NCBI RefSeq assembly: GCF_014694375.1
Contig: NZ_JAAUWW010000011.1
Coordinates: forward strand, 1-64,000
DNA from: Vibrio sp. S17_S38
GTDB lineage: Bacteria; Pseudomonadota; Gammaproteobacteria; Enterobacterales; Vibrionaceae
Length of the DNA stretch: 64,000 nt
Direction: 5' to 3'
The translations under genes and the position numbers were made by a program. Below the pieces are notes generated by a model, which saw nothing but the letters and a program-made list of their open reading frames with translations, made no database searches and had not been told where the DNA came from. This document shows positions 21,596-32,437 of the stretch, piece by piece (position 1 is the first letter of the stretch; every line of letters begins with the position of its first letter).

Positions 21596-22327
21596 ATGTT
21601 AGAGAGCGTTAAAGTTATTTTAGTCGGCACTTCCCACCCTGGTAATATTGGCTCTGCCGCCCGAGCAATGAAGGTGATGGGGTTGACCGAAATGGTTTTA
21701 GTTGCACCTCAATGTGAAGTTGATGATCAAGCTCGTTCATTAGCTTCTGGTGCTGCGGATGTCGCACAAAATGCAGTCATTGTAGACACGCTAGAAGAGG
21801 CGATAAAAGATTGCATTTTAGTGGTCGGATCGAGTGCTCGATCTCGTACATTAGAGTGGCCAATGCTTGAACCACGTGAATGTGGCAAAAAATTTGTCGA
21901 AGAAGGCCAGAAAGGAAAGGTGGCCATTGTATTTGGCCGTGAGCGTACTGGTTTAACGAATGATGAGCTACAGCAGTGCCATTTTCATGTTTGCATTCCT
22001 GCTAACCCTGAATACAGTTCATTAAATCTTGCTATGGCCGTGCAGACTATAAGTTATGAAATTCGCGTAGCATGGCTAGATTGGCAAGCATCGGCTTATC
22101 CTGCGGTAGAACAAGAAGAATATCCTCGTAATAAAGAATTAGAAATGTTTTATGACCACCTTGAAAAGATTCTATTTAGCACCCAGTTTATAACAAAAGA
22201 TAAGCCTAATTTAGTGATGAATAAATTCCGCCGTTTGTTTAGCCGTGCTCGACCAGAGCAGCAAGAGCTTAACATGCTACGTGGCGTATTGACGGCTATT
22301 GATAAATCAACAAAATCTGTAAAGTAA
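21596..22327 (+). CDS. trmJ: tRNA (cytidine/uridine-2'-O-)-methyltransferase TrmJ
   Basis: SPOUT-class, SAM-dependent methyltransferase acting on nucleotide 32 of the tRNA anticodon loop. The protein has 243 residues. Family blocks are [23 protein letters not shown] near the N-terminus, ALVFGRE-type [15 protein letters not shown], and [16 protein letters not shown] (the trefoil-knot SAM site). The C-terminal part carries a helical extension. It lies just ahead of the isc operon, an arrangement also found in E. coli. Confidence 0.97.
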   Translation: MLESVKVILVGTSHPGNIGSAARAMKVMGLTEMVLVAPQCEVDDQARSLASGAADVAQNAVIVDTLEEAIKDCILVVGSSARSRTLEWPMLEPRECGKKFVEEGQKGKVAIVFGRERTGLTNDELQQCHFHVCIPANPEYSSLNLAMAVQTISYEIRVAWLDWQASAYPAVEQEEYPRNKELEMFYDHLEKILFSTQFITKDKPNLVMNKFRRLFSRARPEQQELNMLRGVLTAIDKSTKSVK

Positions 22328-22376
22328 TACCTGACTAAAATAGTCAAATTAATAGTTGACTGAATTGGTCGGGTAT
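22327..22376 (+). promoter_or_regulatory. Two abutting type I IscR binding sites at the isc promoter
   Basis: Two 25-bp segments, 22327-22351 and 22352-22376, each fit the type I IscR consensus ATAsyyGACTrwwwyAGTCrrsTAT. The first has ATACCTGACT and TAGTC; the second has ATAGTTGACT, GGTC and a closing GGGTAT. They sit between the trmJ stop and iscR, and a TTGACT within the second could serve as a -35 element. [2Fe-2S]-IscR bound here would repress its own operon when clusters are abundant. Confidence 0.85.
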
Positions 22377-22417
22377 GTGAACATTGTATCCACATGCTTA
22401 CTGTGGATACGTGCAAT

Positions 22418-22942
22418 ATGAGACTTACATCAAAAGGAAGATATGCGGTAACGGCAATGTTGGATGTAGCCCTACATTCAAACGAAGGTCCTGTTCCGCT
22501 TGCAGATATTTCAGAGCGACAAGGCATTTCATTGTCTTATTTAGAGCAACTTTTTTCGCGTTTACGTAAAGCGGGATTAGTGGCCAGTGTTCGAGGCCCT
22601 GGTGGTGGTTACCGACTAGGTATTGATGCGAATCAAATTGCTGTTGGCGCTGTGATCGCAGCTGTTGATGAATCCGTTGATGCAACTAAATGCCAAGGCA
22701 AAGGTGATTGCCAAGGTGGTTCACGCTGCCTCACTCACACTTTATGGCACGATTTAAGCGCTCGTATTAGTGAATTTCTTGATGGCATCACTCTGGGTGA
22801 GTTGATGAACAACAATGAAATCAAAGATATCTCAGAACGACAAAATATCGAACTGATAGTCAATAATGGCTTTGGTAATAAAAATTTTAATACCAAAGAA
22901 AATACAAAAACAAACACTATCGGTATCAACTCTCGCTCATAA
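22418..22942 (+). CDS. iscR: Iron-sulfur cluster regulator IscR
   Basis: Rrf2-family [2Fe-2S] sensor that represses the isc operon when cluster supply is sufficient. The protein has 174 residues. The winged helix (about 1-60) begins [20 protein letters not shown] and includes [18 protein letters not shown]. The cluster ligands C92, C98 and C104 fall exactly as in E. coli IscR. The start at 22418 is chosen over an ATG eight codons upstream because the family starts at M(K/R)LTSKGRYA. The last 30 or so residues form an Asn/Lys/Thr-rich tail with no family counterpart I recognise. Confidence 0.97.
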   Translation: MRLTSKGRYAVTAMLDVALHSNEGPVPLADISERQGISLSYLEQLFSRLRKAGLVASVRGPGGGYRLGIDANQIAVGAVIAAVDESVDATKCQGKGDCQGGSRCLTHTLWHDLSARISEFLDGITLGELMNNNEIKDISERQNIELIVNNGFGNKNFNTKENTKTNTIGINSRS

Positions 22943-22973
22943 GCGGGTACAAGCTTTTACATTGGAGTAAAGA

Positions 22974-24188
22974 ATGAAACTGCCTATTTATTTTGACTAT
23001 TCAGCAACGTGTCCTGTCGATCCTCGCGTAGCAGAGAAAATGGTTCAATTTATGACGATGGATGGCACTTTTGGTAATCCAGCTTCTCGTTCACACCGTT
23101 TTGGTTGGCAAGCAGAAGAAGCAGTTGACCATGCTCGTGAACAAATCGCTGAACTGATTAATGCTGATCCTCGTGAAATCGTATTCACATCTGGTGCAAC
23201 TGAATCAGATAACTTAGCGATTAAAGGTGCTGCACGTTTTTATGGTAAGAAAGGCAAACACATTATTACCTGCAAAACTGAGCATAAAGCCGTACTTGAT
23301 CCATGTCGCCAATTAGAGCGTGAAGGTTTTGAAGTCACATATCTTGAGCCTGAAACTAATGGCTTAATTGACATGAGAAAACTTGAAGCAGCACTGCGTG
23401 AAGATACAGTTTTAGTGTCGATCATGCATGTGAACAATGAAATTGGTGTGGTTCAAGACATCAATGCTATTGGTGATATGTGCCGTGAACGCAAAATCAT
23501 TTTCCATATGGATGCTGCGCAATCAGCGGGCAAGCTTCCAATTGATGTACAAGAATTGAAAGTTGATTTGATTTCATTTTCTGCCCATAAAATTTATGGT
23601 CCTAAAGGCATTGGTGCATTGTATGTGAGCCGTAAGCCTCGCGTTCGCCTTGAAGCACAAATGCACGGTGGTGGTCATGAGCGTGGTTTCCGTTCTGGTA
23701 CATTACCTACTCATCAAATCGTTGGAATGGGTGAAGCTTTTGCTATTGCGAAACAAGAAATGCAACAAGACTATGATCACGCACTAAAGCTGCGAACCCG
23801 TATGTTGGATGGTTTAAAAGATATGGAAGCGCTGACCATTAATGGTGATTTAGAGCAACGTTTACCTAATAACCTCAATATCAGCTTTGCTTTTGTTGAA
23901 GGTGAATCTTTACTGATGGCATTAAAAGATCTAGCGGTATCTTCGGGTTCAGCTTGTACTTCTGCCAGCCTTGAGCCCTCTTATGTACTACGAGCGCTTG
24001 GTCTTGAAGATGAATTAGCTCATAGCTCAATTCGATTCTCATTTGGCCGTTTTACAACAGTTGAAGAAGTGGACTACGCGGTTGAACAGATTCTTGTAGC
24101 CGTCAATAAACTCCGTGATATGTCACCACTTTGGGATATGTACAAGGAAGGGGTTGATTTGAACACTGTTGAGTGGGCACATCACTAA
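22974..24188 (+). CDS. iscS: Cysteine desulfurase IscS
   Basis: PLP enzyme of 404 residues that removes sulfur from cysteine as a persulfide and passes it to IscU and to tRNA thiolation factors. The PLP lysine is K206 in [12 protein letters not shown] and the persulfide-carrying C328 is in [14 protein letters not shown], both at the E. coli positions. H104 in KTEHKA and the [10 protein letters not shown] phosphate-binding loop are present. It starts at ATG 22974 after TTGGAGTAAAGA. It is the second gene of the isc operon. Confidence 0.99.
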   Translation: MKLPIYFDYSATCPVDPRVAEKMVQFMTMDGTFGNPASRSHRFGWQAEEAVDHAREQIAELINADPREIVFTSGATESDNLAIKGAARFYGKKGKHIITCKTEHKAVLDPCRQLEREGFEVTYLEPETNGLIDMRKLEAALREDTVLVSIMHVNNEIGVVQDINAIGDMCRERKIIFHMDAAQSAGKLPIDVQELKVDLISFSAHKIYGPKGIGALYVSRKPRVRLEAQMHGGGHERGFRSGTLPTHQIVGMGEAFAIAKQEMQQDYDHALKLRTRMLDGLKDMEALTINGDLEQRLPNNLNISFAFVEGESLLMALKDLAVSSGSACTSASLEPSYVLRALGLEDELAHSSIRFSFGRFTTVEEVDYAVEQILVAVNKLRDMSPLWDMYKEGVDLNTVEWAHH

Positions 24189-24266
24189 GATCAATTAACA
24201 TACCTGAGAGACTGTAAGTTTGAATTTATCGCTTCAGTTAGGTATCAAGGATTTGAGGATAATATT

Positions 24267-24650
24267 ATGGCGTATAGCGAAAAAGTAATAGAACATTATG
24301 AGAACCCACGTAACGTTGGTTCTTTTGATAAAGAAGATCCATCTATCGGTAGCGGTATGGTTGGTGCTCCTGCTTGTGGCGATGTTATGAAGCTGCAAAT
24401 TAAAGTATCTCCAGAAGGCATTATCGAAGATGCTAAGTTTAAAACTTATGGTTGTGGTTCTGCGATCGCATCAAGCTCATTGGTTACTGAGTGGGTTAAA
24501 GGTAAAAGCCTAGATGAAGCAGCATCAATCAAAAACTCTGAAATTGCAGAAGAACTGGCGTTACCACCAGTAAAAGTTCACTGCTCAATTTTGGCTGAAG
24601 ATGCAATTAAAGCAGCAGTAGCTGACTATAAAAAGAAACATCTACAATAA
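24267..24650 (+). CDS. iscU: Iron-sulfur cluster scaffold IscU
   Basis: Scaffold on which [2Fe-2S] clusters are built, 127 residues. The ligands C37, C63 and C106 and D39 are in place. The LPPVK motif at 99-103, recognised by the chaperone HscA, is intact. It starts at ATG 24267 after TTGAGGAT. It lies 78 bp after iscS. Confidence 0.99.
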   Translation: MAYSEKVIEHYENPRNVGSFDKEDPSIGSGMVGAPACGDVMKLQIKVSPEGIIEDAKFKTYGCGSAIASSSLVTEWVKGKSLDEAASIKNSEIAEELALPPVKVHCSILAEDAIKAAVADYKKKHLQ

Positions 24651-24743
24651 AATCTTAATGAGGGGAGAATATCTTCCCTCATTCTTATTTATTACAATGT
24701 TTCATATTTACTTATATTTAATGAAATAGAACAAGGTTGAAGT

Positions 24744-25067
24744 ATGGCCATTACCATGACAGATGCGGCAGCTGGTCGCGTAAGATCATTTTTAGAAAAT
24801 CGCGGGAAAGGCCTAGGCTTGCGCTTAGGTGTTAGAACCACGGGATGCTCAGGTATGGCATATGTCCTCGAATTTGTAGATTCATTGAACGAAGAAGATC
24901 AAACCTTTGAGCATGATGGTGTGAAAATTATCATTGATCCTAAAAGCTTGGTGTACCTTGATGGCACTGAATTGGATTTTGCCAAAGAAGGGCTAAATGA
25001 AGGCTTTAAGTTTAATAATCCTAATGTAAAAGGTGAGTGTGGTTGTGGCGAAAGCTTCAACGTTTAG
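24744..25067 (+). CDS. iscA: Iron-sulfur cluster carrier IscA
   Basis: A-type carrier of 107 residues that receives clusters and hands them to target proteins. The three conserved cysteines C35, C99 and C101 (the last two in GECGCGESF) are present, as is the [16 protein letters not shown] block. It is part of the isc operon between iscU and hscB. Confidence 0.98.
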   Translation: MAITMTDAAAGRVRSFLENRGKGLGLRLGVRTTGCSGMAYVLEFVDSLNEEDQTFEHDGVKIIIDPKSLVYLDGTELDFAKEGLNEGFKFNNPNVKGECGCGESFNV

Positions 25068-25157
25068 CTTTTTCATCTCCTTATTACGACAATCGATAGC
25101 TGATCATCAACGATAGTGTCGGTTTGGTTTATTTATCAGCCTAAAAGAAGTCATGCT

Positions 25158-25673
25158 ATGAATCATTTTGAATTATTTGGCCTTCCTAATCAGTTTGACC
25201 TCGATAAAAACCACCTATCTGAAAAATTTAGAGATCTACAAAAACAATTCCATCCGGATAAATTTGCCGCAGCCTCTGAACGTGATCGCCTCATGTCAGT
25301 ACAAAAAGCGGCCGAAATTAACGATGCCTATCAAACGTTAAAAACACCTATTGAACGCGCTGAATATTTGCTTTCTTTGTACGGCGTTCACATTCGTGGT
25401 GAACACCAAACTATGAGCGATCCACTGTTTCTTATGGAGCAAATGGAACTACGCGAAACCCTCGAAGATATTTCTCATTTAAATGATCCAAATGACGCTT
25501 TGCTTGAGTTTGATCATAAGATTCAATCTATGTATCAGCAGCACATTGAGTTATTGCAACAACAATTGGTGAGTGAAGAGTGGGATATTGCGGCTGATAG
25601 CGTAAGAAAACTCAAGTTTGTAAATAAATTACGACGTGAAATCGAACAGTTAGAAGATAAACTGTTGGGATAA
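25158..25673 (+). CDS. hscB: Fe-S assembly co-chaperone HscB
   Basis: J-domain protein that brings IscU to the Hsp70 HscA. The protein has 171 residues, the E. coli length. The J domain (about 1-75) has HPD at residues 32-34 (FHPDKF), and the C-terminal three-helix bundle binds IscU. The ATG at 25158 ([10 protein letters not shown]) is preferred over a longer frame starting 14 codons earlier because that extension has no family match. Confidence 0.97.
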   Translation: MNHFELFGLPNQFDLDKNHLSEKFRDLQKQFHPDKFAAASERDRLMSVQKAAEINDAYQTLKTPIERAEYLLSLYGVHIRGEHQTMSDPLFLMEQMELRETLEDISHLNDPNDALLEFDHKIQSMYQQHIELLQQQLVSEEWDIAADSVRKLKFVNKLRREIEQLEDKLLG

Positions 25674-25702
25674 TTCGTCTAGAAAAAGGACAAAGTAATA
25701 CC

Positions 25703-27553
25703 ATGCTACTTCAAATTGCCGAACCCGGACAAAGCACCGCACCTCATCAACATAAATTTGCTGTCGGTATCGATTTAGGGACAACCAATTCACTTGTTGC
25801 GGCAGTACGAAGTGGTCGTTGTACACCACTTGAAGATGAACATCAGCAGGTGATTTTACCGTCAGTGGTACATTACGGTGAGCAACAGATTCTGGTTGGC
25901 GATGCTGCTAAAGCCTTAGCTCAAACAGATCCTGTTCATACCATTAGCTCGGCTAAACGTTTAATCGGTCGTTCGCTTGCCGATATCCAAACTCGTTACA
26001 CCACGTTACCTTATCAATTTAAAGCTAGCGAAAATGGACTGCCGTTGATTGGCGTTCCTAATGGCACGGTAAATCCGATTCAAGTCTCCAGTGAGATCCT
26101 TAAAACTCTCGCTAAGCGTGCTGAAAAAACATTAGATCATGAACTAGAAGGTGTTGTGATCACTGTTCCTGCCTACTTTGATGATGCTCAACGAGCAGGT
26201 ACTAAAGACGCAGCAGGATTGGCTGGGCTTAAAGTATTACGTTTGCTTAATGAACCAACTGCCGCGGCGATTGCTTATGGTTTAGATTCAGGGCAAGAAG
26301 GCGTGATTGCTGTTTATGATCTTGGTGGTGGTACATTTGATATCTCCTTACTTCGTTTATCTAAAGGTGTATTTGAAGTACTTGCGACTGGTGGTGATTC
26401 TGCATTAGGTGGCGATGATTTTGATGATCTTATTTTAACGTTTTTTAAGCAGCAAGCTGGTATTGAGACTCCATTAAGCGCAGAGCAACATCGCGTGCTA
26501 CTTGATTTGGCAACGCAAGCTAAAATTGATTTATCGGAACAAAATGAAGTTCAAGTTGATGTATTCGGTACTTTAATCTCATTTACTTGCCAGCAGTTTG
26601 AATCATTGATTCAGCCGTTGGTTAAGAAAACATTGTTGTCATGCCGTCGAGCACTAAAAGATGCTGAAGTAACAAGTGATGAAGTGGTTGAAGTGGTTAT
26701 GGTTGGCGGCTCAACACGAACTTTACTTGTTCGTTCGATGGTGGGTGATTTCTTTGGTAAAACACCGCTCACTAGTATTAATCCAGATGAAGTTGTAGCC
26801 ATTGGCGCAGGCATTCAAGCGGATATCTTGGTGGGCAATAAGCCTGATTCAGAAATGCTGCTGTTGGATGTGATCCCATTATCTCTTGGGATTGAAACAA
26901 TGGGCGGATTAGTTGAAAAAATCATCCCTCGTAACACCACAATTCCAGTCGCTAAAGCACAAGAATTTACCACCTTCAAAGATGGCCAAACCGCTATGCT
27001 AGTTCATGTTGCACAAGGTGAACGTGAAATGGTTGGAGATTGCCGCTCATTGGCTCAATTTACCTTACGAGGTATTCCCCCAATGAAAGCAGGCGCTGCA
27101 CATATTCGCGTAACTTACCAAGTTGATGCGGATGGTTTACTTTCGGTTACTGCGATGGAGAAAAGCACAGGCGTTCAGGCGGATATCCAAGTTAAGCCAT
27201 CTTATGGATTAAGTGATAATGAGATCGCCGATATGCTAAGAGCCTCGATGACTCATGCTAAAGAAGATATGCAAGCTCGTGCTTTAGCTGAGCAAAAGGT
27301 AGAAGCCGATCGAGTGATTGAAGGTCTGCTAATTGCATTGCAAGAAAATGGTGAGCAGCTACTGAGTGTCGACGAGTATCATGCAATTGAAGCATCGTTG
27401 AAAACGTTGATTGAGCTACGCAATGGCCAAGATTCCGATGCGATAGAGCAAGGAATTAAAGACACCGATAGAGTGAGTCAGGACTTTGCTTCACGTCGTA
27501 TGGATGTATCTATTCGAGCCGCTTTGTCAGGCCAATCGGTGGATGATATTTAG
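25703..27553 (+). CDS. hscA: Fe-S assembly Hsp70 chaperone HscA
   Basis: Specialised Hsp70 that uses ATP to release clusters from IscU. The protein has 616 residues. The ATPase domain (about 1-385) has [55 protein letters not shown] and [13 protein letters not shown]. The substrate-binding domain starts near [20 protein letters not shown] and is followed by a short helical lid. An N-terminal [16 protein letters not shown] is typical of HscA and not of DnaK. It follows hscB by 29 bp. Confidence 0.98.
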   Translation: MLLQIAEPGQSTAPHQHKFAVGIDLGTTNSLVAAVRSGRCTPLEDEHQQVILPSVVHYGEQQILVGDAAKALAQTDPVHTISSAKRLIGRSLADIQTRYTTLPYQFKASENGLPLIGVPNGTVNPIQVSSEILKTLAKRAEKTLDHELEGVVITVPAYFDDAQRAGTKDAAGLAGLKVLRLLNEPTAAAIAYGLDSGQEGVIAVYDLGGGTFDISLLRLSKGVFEVLATGGDSALGGDDFDDLILTFFKQQAGIETPLSAEQHRVLLDLATQAKIDLSEQNEVQVDVFGTLISFTCQQFESLIQPLVKKTLLSCRRALKDAEVTSDEVVEVVMVGGSTRTLLVRSMVGDFFGKTPLTSINPDEVVAIGAGIQADILVGNKPDSEMLLLDVIPLSLGIETMGGLVEKIIPRNTTIPVAKAQEFTTFKDGQTAMLVHVAQGEREMVGDCRSLAQFTLRGIPPMKAGAAHIRVTYQVDADGLLSVTAMEKSTGVQADIQVKPSYGLSDNEIADMLRASMTHAKEDMQARALAEQKVEADRVIEGLLIALQENGEQLLSVDEYHAIEASLKTLIELRNGQDSDAIEQGIKDTDRVSQDFASRRMDVSIRAALSGQSVDDI

Positions 27554-27654
27554 TTTCACTGGTTAGATTACAAACAATAATATTGAATTTTCTGTGGTGG
27601 GCTTAATCCTCTGAGCGATTACCCATCACATTTATAATTATAGTAGGATGGATT

Positions 27655-27993
27655 ATGCCTAAAATTATCGTATTACCACATGAAGAGTTATGCCCAGAAG
27701 GCGCAGTATTAGAGGCCGAAAAAGGGGAGTCAGTACTTAATGTGGCTTTAAAAAATGGAATCGGTATTGAGCATGCGTGTGAAAAATCGTGCGCTTGCAC
27801 AACGTGCCATATTATTATTCGTGAAGGTTTTGATTCACTGGTCGAAAGTGAAGAGCTCGAAGACGACATGCTAGATAAAGCGTGGGGTTTAGAGCCAGAA
27901 TCCCGTTTAGGTTGCCAAGCTTTGGTTGCTGATGAGGATCTTATAGTAGAAATTCCTCGCTATACTATTAATCTAGCCTCGGAAAAACATTAA
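27655..27993 (+). CDS. fdx: ISC-system [2Fe-2S] ferredoxin Fdx
   Basis: Adrenodoxin-like ferredoxin of 112 residues that supplies electrons to cluster assembly. The cluster ligands C42, C48, C51 ([10 protein letters not shown]) and C87 (RLGCQAL) are present. The start follows TAGGATGG. It sits between hscA and iscX in the isc operon. Confidence 0.98.
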   Translation: MPKIIVLPHEELCPEGAVLEAEKGESVLNVALKNGIGIEHACEKSCACTTCHIIIREGFDSLVESEELEDDMLDKAWGLEPESRLGCQALVADEDLIVEIPRYTINLASEKH

Positions 27994-28052
27994 TCTAGCT
28001 TCGTTAAGCTAAGCTTCTGAGCAATAGAGATACCAATCAAAAGGAAAGGGTT

Positions 28053-28250
28053 ATGGGGTTAAAGTGGACAGATTCGCAAGATATTGCGATCGAATTATAC
28101 GAAAAATTTCCTGATTTAGATCCTAAAACAGTGCGTTTTACCGATATGCATCAATGGATCACTGAGCTTGAAGAGTTTGATGATGAGCCTAACCGTTCAA
28201 ATGAAAAAATCCTAGAAGCTATTTTATTATGCTGGTTAGATGAAATTTAG
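28053..28250 (+). CDS. iscX: IscX (Fe-S cluster assembly modulator)
   Basis: Small acidic protein of 65 residues that binds iron and IscS and modulates cluster assembly. The family pattern is clear: [31 protein letters not shown], then [23 protein letters not shown]. The start follows AAAGGAAAGG. It is the last gene of the isc operon and is followed by a terminator. Confidence 0.97.
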   Translation: MGLKWTDSQDIAIELYEKFPDLDPKTVRFTDMHQWITELEEFDDEPNRSNEKILEAILLCWLDEI

Positions 28251-28309
28251 TTCGATGTTGAACACTATTTAATCATGAGATTGATGAGTAAATAGAACTG
28301 AACTTTTAT

Positions 28310-28331
28310 AAAAGCCTCTCCGGAGGCTTTT
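28310..28331 (+). terminator. Terminator of the isc operon
   Basis: A perfect 9-bp stem, AAAAGCCTC at 28310-28318 with GAGGCTTTT at 28323-28331 and a TCCG loop, lies 60 bp past iscX. The T-tail is short, only the end of the stem. Confidence 0.75.
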
Positions 28332-28539
28332 ATGCTATTTAGTGCACAAGTCTTTTGCCGTTTTCATGTCAAATTAACAAAAATCCATTATGATAGACCT
28401 CAATTTTGTCACCTTACTTATGTTTACGTTCGATTTAATTCTAATAAGAGTGTCAAAGTTTACAGTCATGAAGGATGGGTATTCTGCCTTCACAATATGC
28501 ATGGATCGCTGAAGAATAAAAGGCGATAAAGGAGTTAAA

Positions 28540-29835
28540 ATGTCTACATCTATGTTGGTTTCAATTACACAACAAGCAGCGCAGTCCCAATGGGGCGACA
28601 AAGCTCTATTATCTTTTGATGAAAATGGCGCGACTATTCATATTACATCGGCTACAGATATAGACTCAGTACAACGAGCGGCTCGTAAGTTAGACTCTCA
28701 AGGTCTTAAAAATATTGAATTAAGTGGCGAAGGCTGGGATTTAGAGAAAGTCTGGGCTTTTGTACAAGGTTACCGTTCATCGAAAAAAGGCAATCAAGTT
28801 TCTTGGCCAGCATTAGAACAAGCTCAACAATCAGAGCTTGAAGCTCGTATTAAAACAACTGATTGGGTACGAGATATTATCAATAAGAGCGCCGAAGAAG
28901 TGGCACCTCGTCAATTGGCTACTATGGCTGGTGAGTTTATTAAATCGGTTGCACCTGAAGGCTCTGTTAGTTATCGCATAGTGAAAGATAAAGATCTTCT
29001 AACTGAAGGTTGGGAAGGGATTTTCGCCGTGGGCCGAGGTTCTGATCGTACTTCAGCCATGTTACAACTCGATTTCAATCCAACTGGTGATGATAACGCC
29101 CCTGTTTTTGCGTGTCTGGTTGGTAAAGGCATCACGTTTGATTCCGGCGGTTACAGTATTAAAGCTTCAGGCTTTATGGATTCAATGAAGGCGGATATGG
29201 GCGGTTCTGGCACAATTACTGGCGGTTTAGCACTTGCCATCACTCGTGGACTTAATAAGCGTGTTAAATTAATTTTATGCTGTGCTGAAAATATGATTTC
29301 TGGGCGAGCACTAAAACTGGGCGACATCATCACTTACAAAAATGGTAAAACGGTTGAAGTGATGAATACTGATGCTGAAGGACGTTTAGTTTTAGCTGAT
29401 GGTTTAATGTATGCCAGTGAGCAAAACCCACAGCTGATTATTGATTGCGCAACGCTTACGGGCGCGGCAAAAAATGCATTAGGTAATGATTATCACGCAC
29501 TGCTTAGTTTTGATGATAAGTTGGCACAAAAAGCATTGAAAATAGCGAAAGCTGAAGCCGAAGGATTATGGCAACTGCCACTGGAAGACTTCCACCGTAA
29601 TATGCTGCCATCTAACTTTGCTGATATGTCTAACATTTCTAGCGCAGGCTATGCACCCGGTGCAAGTACTGCGGCGGCATTTTTATCTTACTTTGTTGAA
29701 GACTACAAAAAAGGCTGGTTGCATTTTGATTGCGCTGGTACATATCGCAAAACGAGTAGTGACAAATGGTCGGCGGGTGCTACTGGCATGGGCGTAAGAA
29801 CCTTAGCTGGCCTTTTGATTGAGCAGTCTAAATAA
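28540..29835 (+). CDS. pepB: Aminopeptidase B (leucyl aminopeptidase family, M17)
   Basis: Two-metal cytosolic aminopeptidase of 431 residues, the PepB type known to cleave Cys-Gly. The M17 catalytic domain occupies about 150-425. Metal and catalytic residues lie in [24 protein letters not shown] and the M17 signature [14 protein letters not shown]. The N-terminal domain is shorter than in PepA, which points to PepB. Its position between iscX and ndk matches the E. coli and Vibrio order. The start follows AAAGGAGTTAAA. Confidence 0.96.
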   Translation: MSTSMLVSITQQAAQSQWGDKALLSFDENGATIHITSATDIDSVQRAARKLDSQGLKNIELSGEGWDLEKVWAFVQGYRSSKKGNQVSWPALEQAQQSELEARIKTTDWVRDIINKSAEEVAPRQLATMAGEFIKSVAPEGSVSYRIVKDKDLLTEGWEGIFAVGRGSDRTSAMLQLDFNPTGDDNAPVFACLVGKGITFDSGGYSIKASGFMDSMKADMGGSGTITGGLALAITRGLNKRVKLILCCAENMISGRALKLGDIITYKNGKTVEVMNTDAEGRLVLADGLMYASEQNPQLIIDCATLTGAAKNALGNDYHALLSFDDKLAQKALKIAKAEAEGLWQLPLEDFHRNMLPSNFADMSNISSAGYAPGASTAAAFLSYFVEDYKKGWLHFDCAGTYRKTSSDKWSAGATGMGVRTLAGLLIEQSK

Positions 29836-29908
29836 GATTTTAAACAATTAAGAGGGGTTGATGCTCCTCTATTAATAAAATACAACATAAGTTAATAGGA
29901 CATTCATT

Positions 29909-30337
29909 ATGGCTCTAGAAAGAACATTCTCAATCATCAAACCAGATGCGGTTGAACGAAATTTAATTGGAGAGCTTTATCACCGATTTGAAAAGGCAGG
30001 ATTGTCGATTGTGGCGGCTAAAATGTTGCATCTAACCGATGCGCAAGCGAGTGGTTTTTATGCGGAACATGAAGGCAAACCATTTTTTGAACCATTAAAA
30101 GAATTCATGACTTCTGGGCCGGTTATGGTTCAAGTACTTGAAGGTGAAAATGCCATTTCTCGTTATCGTGAATTAATGGGCAAAACCAATCCGGAAGAAG
30201 CAGCATGTGGGACGATCCGTGCTGATTACGCAATAAGTATGCGTTATAACTCTGTTCATGGTTCAGATAGTTCTGAATCTGCCGCTCGTGAAATAGAGTT
30301 CTTTTTTCCGCAATCAGAAATCTGCCCTCGCGGTTAA
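29909..30337 (+). CDS. ndk: Nucleoside diphosphate kinase Ndk
   Basis: Transfers the gamma phosphate between nucleoside triphosphates and diphosphates through a phosphohistidine. The protein has 142 residues. The catalytic histidine is H117 in YNSVHGSDS, and the N-terminal [14 protein letters not shown] is the family hallmark. It is a single gene with its own terminator. Confidence 0.99.
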   Translation: MALERTFSIIKPDAVERNLIGELYHRFEKAGLSIVAAKMLHLTDAQASGFYAEHEGKPFFEPLKEFMTSGPVMVQVLEGENAISRYRELMGKTNPEEAACGTIRADYAISMRYNSVHGSDSSESAAREIEFFFPQSEICPRG

Positions 30338-30366
30338 TCAAGCGTTATGTAAGATTGAACTATACT

Positions 30367-30399
30367 GAAAGAGGCTGATTAAATCGGCCTCTTTTTTAT
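30367..30399 (+). terminator. Terminator of ndk
   Basis: AAAGAGGCTGATT pairs with AATCGGCCTCTTT (one G:U pair) and is followed by a T-run to about 30399. It lies 30 bp past ndk. Confidence 0.85.
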
Positions 30400-30441
30400 T
30401 CCATTCCCCTTAATTATATAAAGTCGCAATGTATACAAGCC

Positions 30442-30470
30442 TTGTTGTAAATGACTAAAGCCTGTACAAT
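30442..30470 (+). promoter_or_regulatory. Sigma-70-type promoter of rlmN
   Basis: TTGTTG at 30442-30447 and TACAAT at 30465-30470 are separated by exactly 17 bp and lie 37 bp before the chosen rlmN start. A GC-rich discriminator (TCGCGCCC) follows, as at the other promoter candidates in this window. Confidence 0.65.
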
Positions 30471-30507
30471 TCGCGCCCTTATTTATTGTTCCATTAGCGA
30501 GATAAAC

Positions 30508-31626
30508 ATGACCATCACAAAAGTAAATCTACTCGATTTTGATCGCAAAGGTCTGCGTAAGTATTTTTCTGAAGAGCTGAATGAAAAAGCTTTTCGGGCC
30601 GATCAAATCATGAAGTGGATATATCATTTTGGTTGTGATGACTTCGCACAAATGAATAACATTAACAAAACCTTACGTACTAAACTTCAAGAACGATGTG
30701 AAATTCGCGCTCCTTATGTTTCAGAAGCCTTGCATTCAAAAGATGGCACGATCAAATGGGCAATGCGTGTTGGTGATCAAGATGTTGAAACGGTTTATAT
30801 TCCTGACAATGACCGCGCAACCTTATGTGTGTCCTCTCAAGTGGGCTGTGCATTGGAATGTAAATTTTGTTCAACGGGCCAACAAGGATTTAATCGTAAT
30901 CTAAAAGTGTCTGAAATCATTGGTCAGGTATGGCGAGCTGCTCGTGAAATTGGCCTAGAAAAAGAAACGGGTCGTCGGCCTATCACCAACGTGGTTATGA
31001 TGGGAATGGGTGAACCACTTTTAAATATGAAAAATTTGATCCCAGCATTGGAAATTATGTTGGATGATTTAGGTTTCGGCTTATCAAAACGTCGGGTAAC
31101 GGTATCGACTTCAGGTGTTGTTTCTGGCCTTGATCAAATGACGGGTAATATTGATGTTGCATTGGCTATCTCACTACATGCGCCAACGGATGAATTACGC
31201 AGCGAGATCATGCCGATTAATGATCGCTGGAATATTGAAGCATTTTTAGAGTCTGTTCAGCGCTATATTGCGTCTTCAAATGCGAACCGTGGCCGCGTGA
31301 CGATAGAGTATGTCTTACTTGATCATGTGAACGATGACATGCAACATGCAAGACAGCTCGCAGAGTTATTAAAAGATACCCCTTCAAAAATTAATTTAAT
31401 TCCATTTAACCCTTACCCTGGGTCACCATATAAAAAACCAAGTAACTCACGTATTGATCGCTTCCAAAAAACATTGATGGAATACGATTATACCGTGACG
31501 GTTCGAAAAACTCGTGGTGACGATATTGACGCTGCGTGTGGTCAATTAGTTGGTGATGTGATCGACCGTACAAAGCGCACAAAACAGAAACAGCAAGGGG
31601 AACCAATTCCAGTTAAAGCTATCTGA
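30508..31626 (+). CDS. rlmN: Dual-specificity 23S rRNA / tRNA adenine C2-methyltransferase RlmN
   Basis: Radical SAM enzyme that methylates C2 of A2503 in 23S rRNA and A37 in certain tRNAs. The protein has 372 residues. The [4Fe-4S] ligands are C114, C118 and C121 (CALECKFC). GEPLLNMKN and [15 protein letters not shown] are RlmN blocks, and the C-terminal methyl-carrying cysteine is in DIDAACGQL. The ATG at 30508 ([10 protein letters not shown]) is used because the in-frame extension 19 codons upstream would overlap the promoter. It opens the rlmN-pilW-rodZ-ispG-hisS-yfgM-bamB series. Confidence 0.97.
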   Translation: MTITKVNLLDFDRKGLRKYFSEELNEKAFRADQIMKWIYHFGCDDFAQMNNINKTLRTKLQERCEIRAPYVSEALHSKDGTIKWAMRVGDQDVETVYIPDNDRATLCVSSQVGCALECKFCSTGQQGFNRNLKVSEIIGQVWRAAREIGLEKETGRRPITNVVMMGMGEPLLNMKNLIPALEIMLDDLGFGLSKRRVTVSTSGVVSGLDQMTGNIDVALAISLHAPTDELRSEIMPINDRWNIEAFLESVQRYIASSNANRGRVTIEYVLLDHVNDDMQHARQLAELLKDTPSKINLIPFNPYPGSPYKKPSNSRIDRFQKTLMEYDYTVTVRKTRGDDIDAACGQLVGDVIDRTKRTKQKQQGEPIPVKAI

Positions 31627-31675
31627 TAGGTACTGATAACAGATTGGCTCTTGTTTTTATAAAGGATGAGTGTCA

Positions 31676-32437
31676 ATGTTATTAATTAAGAAGTTAGGCT
31701 TTATTTCGGTAGTTAGTTTTTTAGCCGGTTGTGTTACAGTAACTGACAATCCAAATATGGCTGCCTTTGATAGTATCAAAGCATCAGAAGGCCGAATTTC
31801 TTTGGGTTTAGGGTATTTAAAAGATAATCATATGGTCAAAGCAAGAGAGAATCTTGAAATGGCTGTAAAATATGCCCCAACCTATTATCGAGCACTTAAC
31901 TCTGTTGCGTATTATTACCAGAGAGTTGGGGAAGATGAATTAGCAAAACAAGCTTACGAGAAAGCTTTAAAAAGCTCACCGAAAAATGGTGACGTATTAA
32001 ATAATTATGGTGCATTCTTATGCCGACAAGGTGAATATAAGAAAGCCGATGAGTACTTTAACCTCGCAATAGAGCAGCCTTATTATTATCTGGTCGCAGC
32101 CAGTTATGAGAATGCGGGCCTCTGTGCATTAAAAAGCGGGGATAAAGAACAAGCCAGCCATTATTTTTCTCGTGCGCTTGCTCATGATCCAGACAGAGCA
32201 AAATCAGCGATACATTTAGCTGAATTGGAAATTCAAGAGGGTGAACTTTCCGATGCAAGGCTCCGTTTGTTTAAATTTAATAAGAGGTATGGATATCTCC
32301 CTGTTAGTTTAGAGTTGCTCATACAATTAGAAAAACAAGCAGCAAATCCTGAACTGGTGTCTAAATATGGCAACATATTGAAGACCAAATATCCAAACTC
32401 GATTCAATATCAGAAGTACAAGAAGAATGAGTACTGA
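31676..32437 (+). CDS. pilW: Type IV pilus biogenesis/stability lipoprotein PilW (PilF)
   Basis: Outer-membrane lipoprotein of 253 residues that acts as pilotin for the PilQ secretin. A signal peptide ends in the lipobox LAGC near residue 19. The rest is a chain of tetratricopeptide repeats (about 45-220), such as YAPTYYRALNSVAYYYQRVGEDELAKQAYEKAL. The ATG at 31676 lies nine bases after AAAGGA and is preferred over the GTG two codons upstream. Its position between rlmN and rodZ is conserved in many gammaproteobacteria. Its end overlaps rodZ by 11 bp. Confidence 0.93.
   Translation: MLLIKKLGFISVVSFLAGCVTVTDNPNMAAFDSIKASEGRISLGLGYLKDNHMVKARENLEMAVKYAPTYYRALNSVAYYYQRVGEDELAKQAYEKALKSSPKNGDVLNNYGAFLCRQGEYKKADEYFNLAIEQPYYYLVAASYENAGLCALKSGDKEQASHYFSRALAHDPDRAKSAIHLAELEIQEGELSDARLRLFKFNKRYGYLPVSLELLIQLEKQAANPELVSKYGNILKTKYPNSIQYQKYKKNEY

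Noticed and set aside
28332..28529. 65-codon frame in the iscX-pepB gap
   Set aside because: No ribosome binding site or family match; it starts inside the isc terminator and probably overlaps the pepB promoter region.
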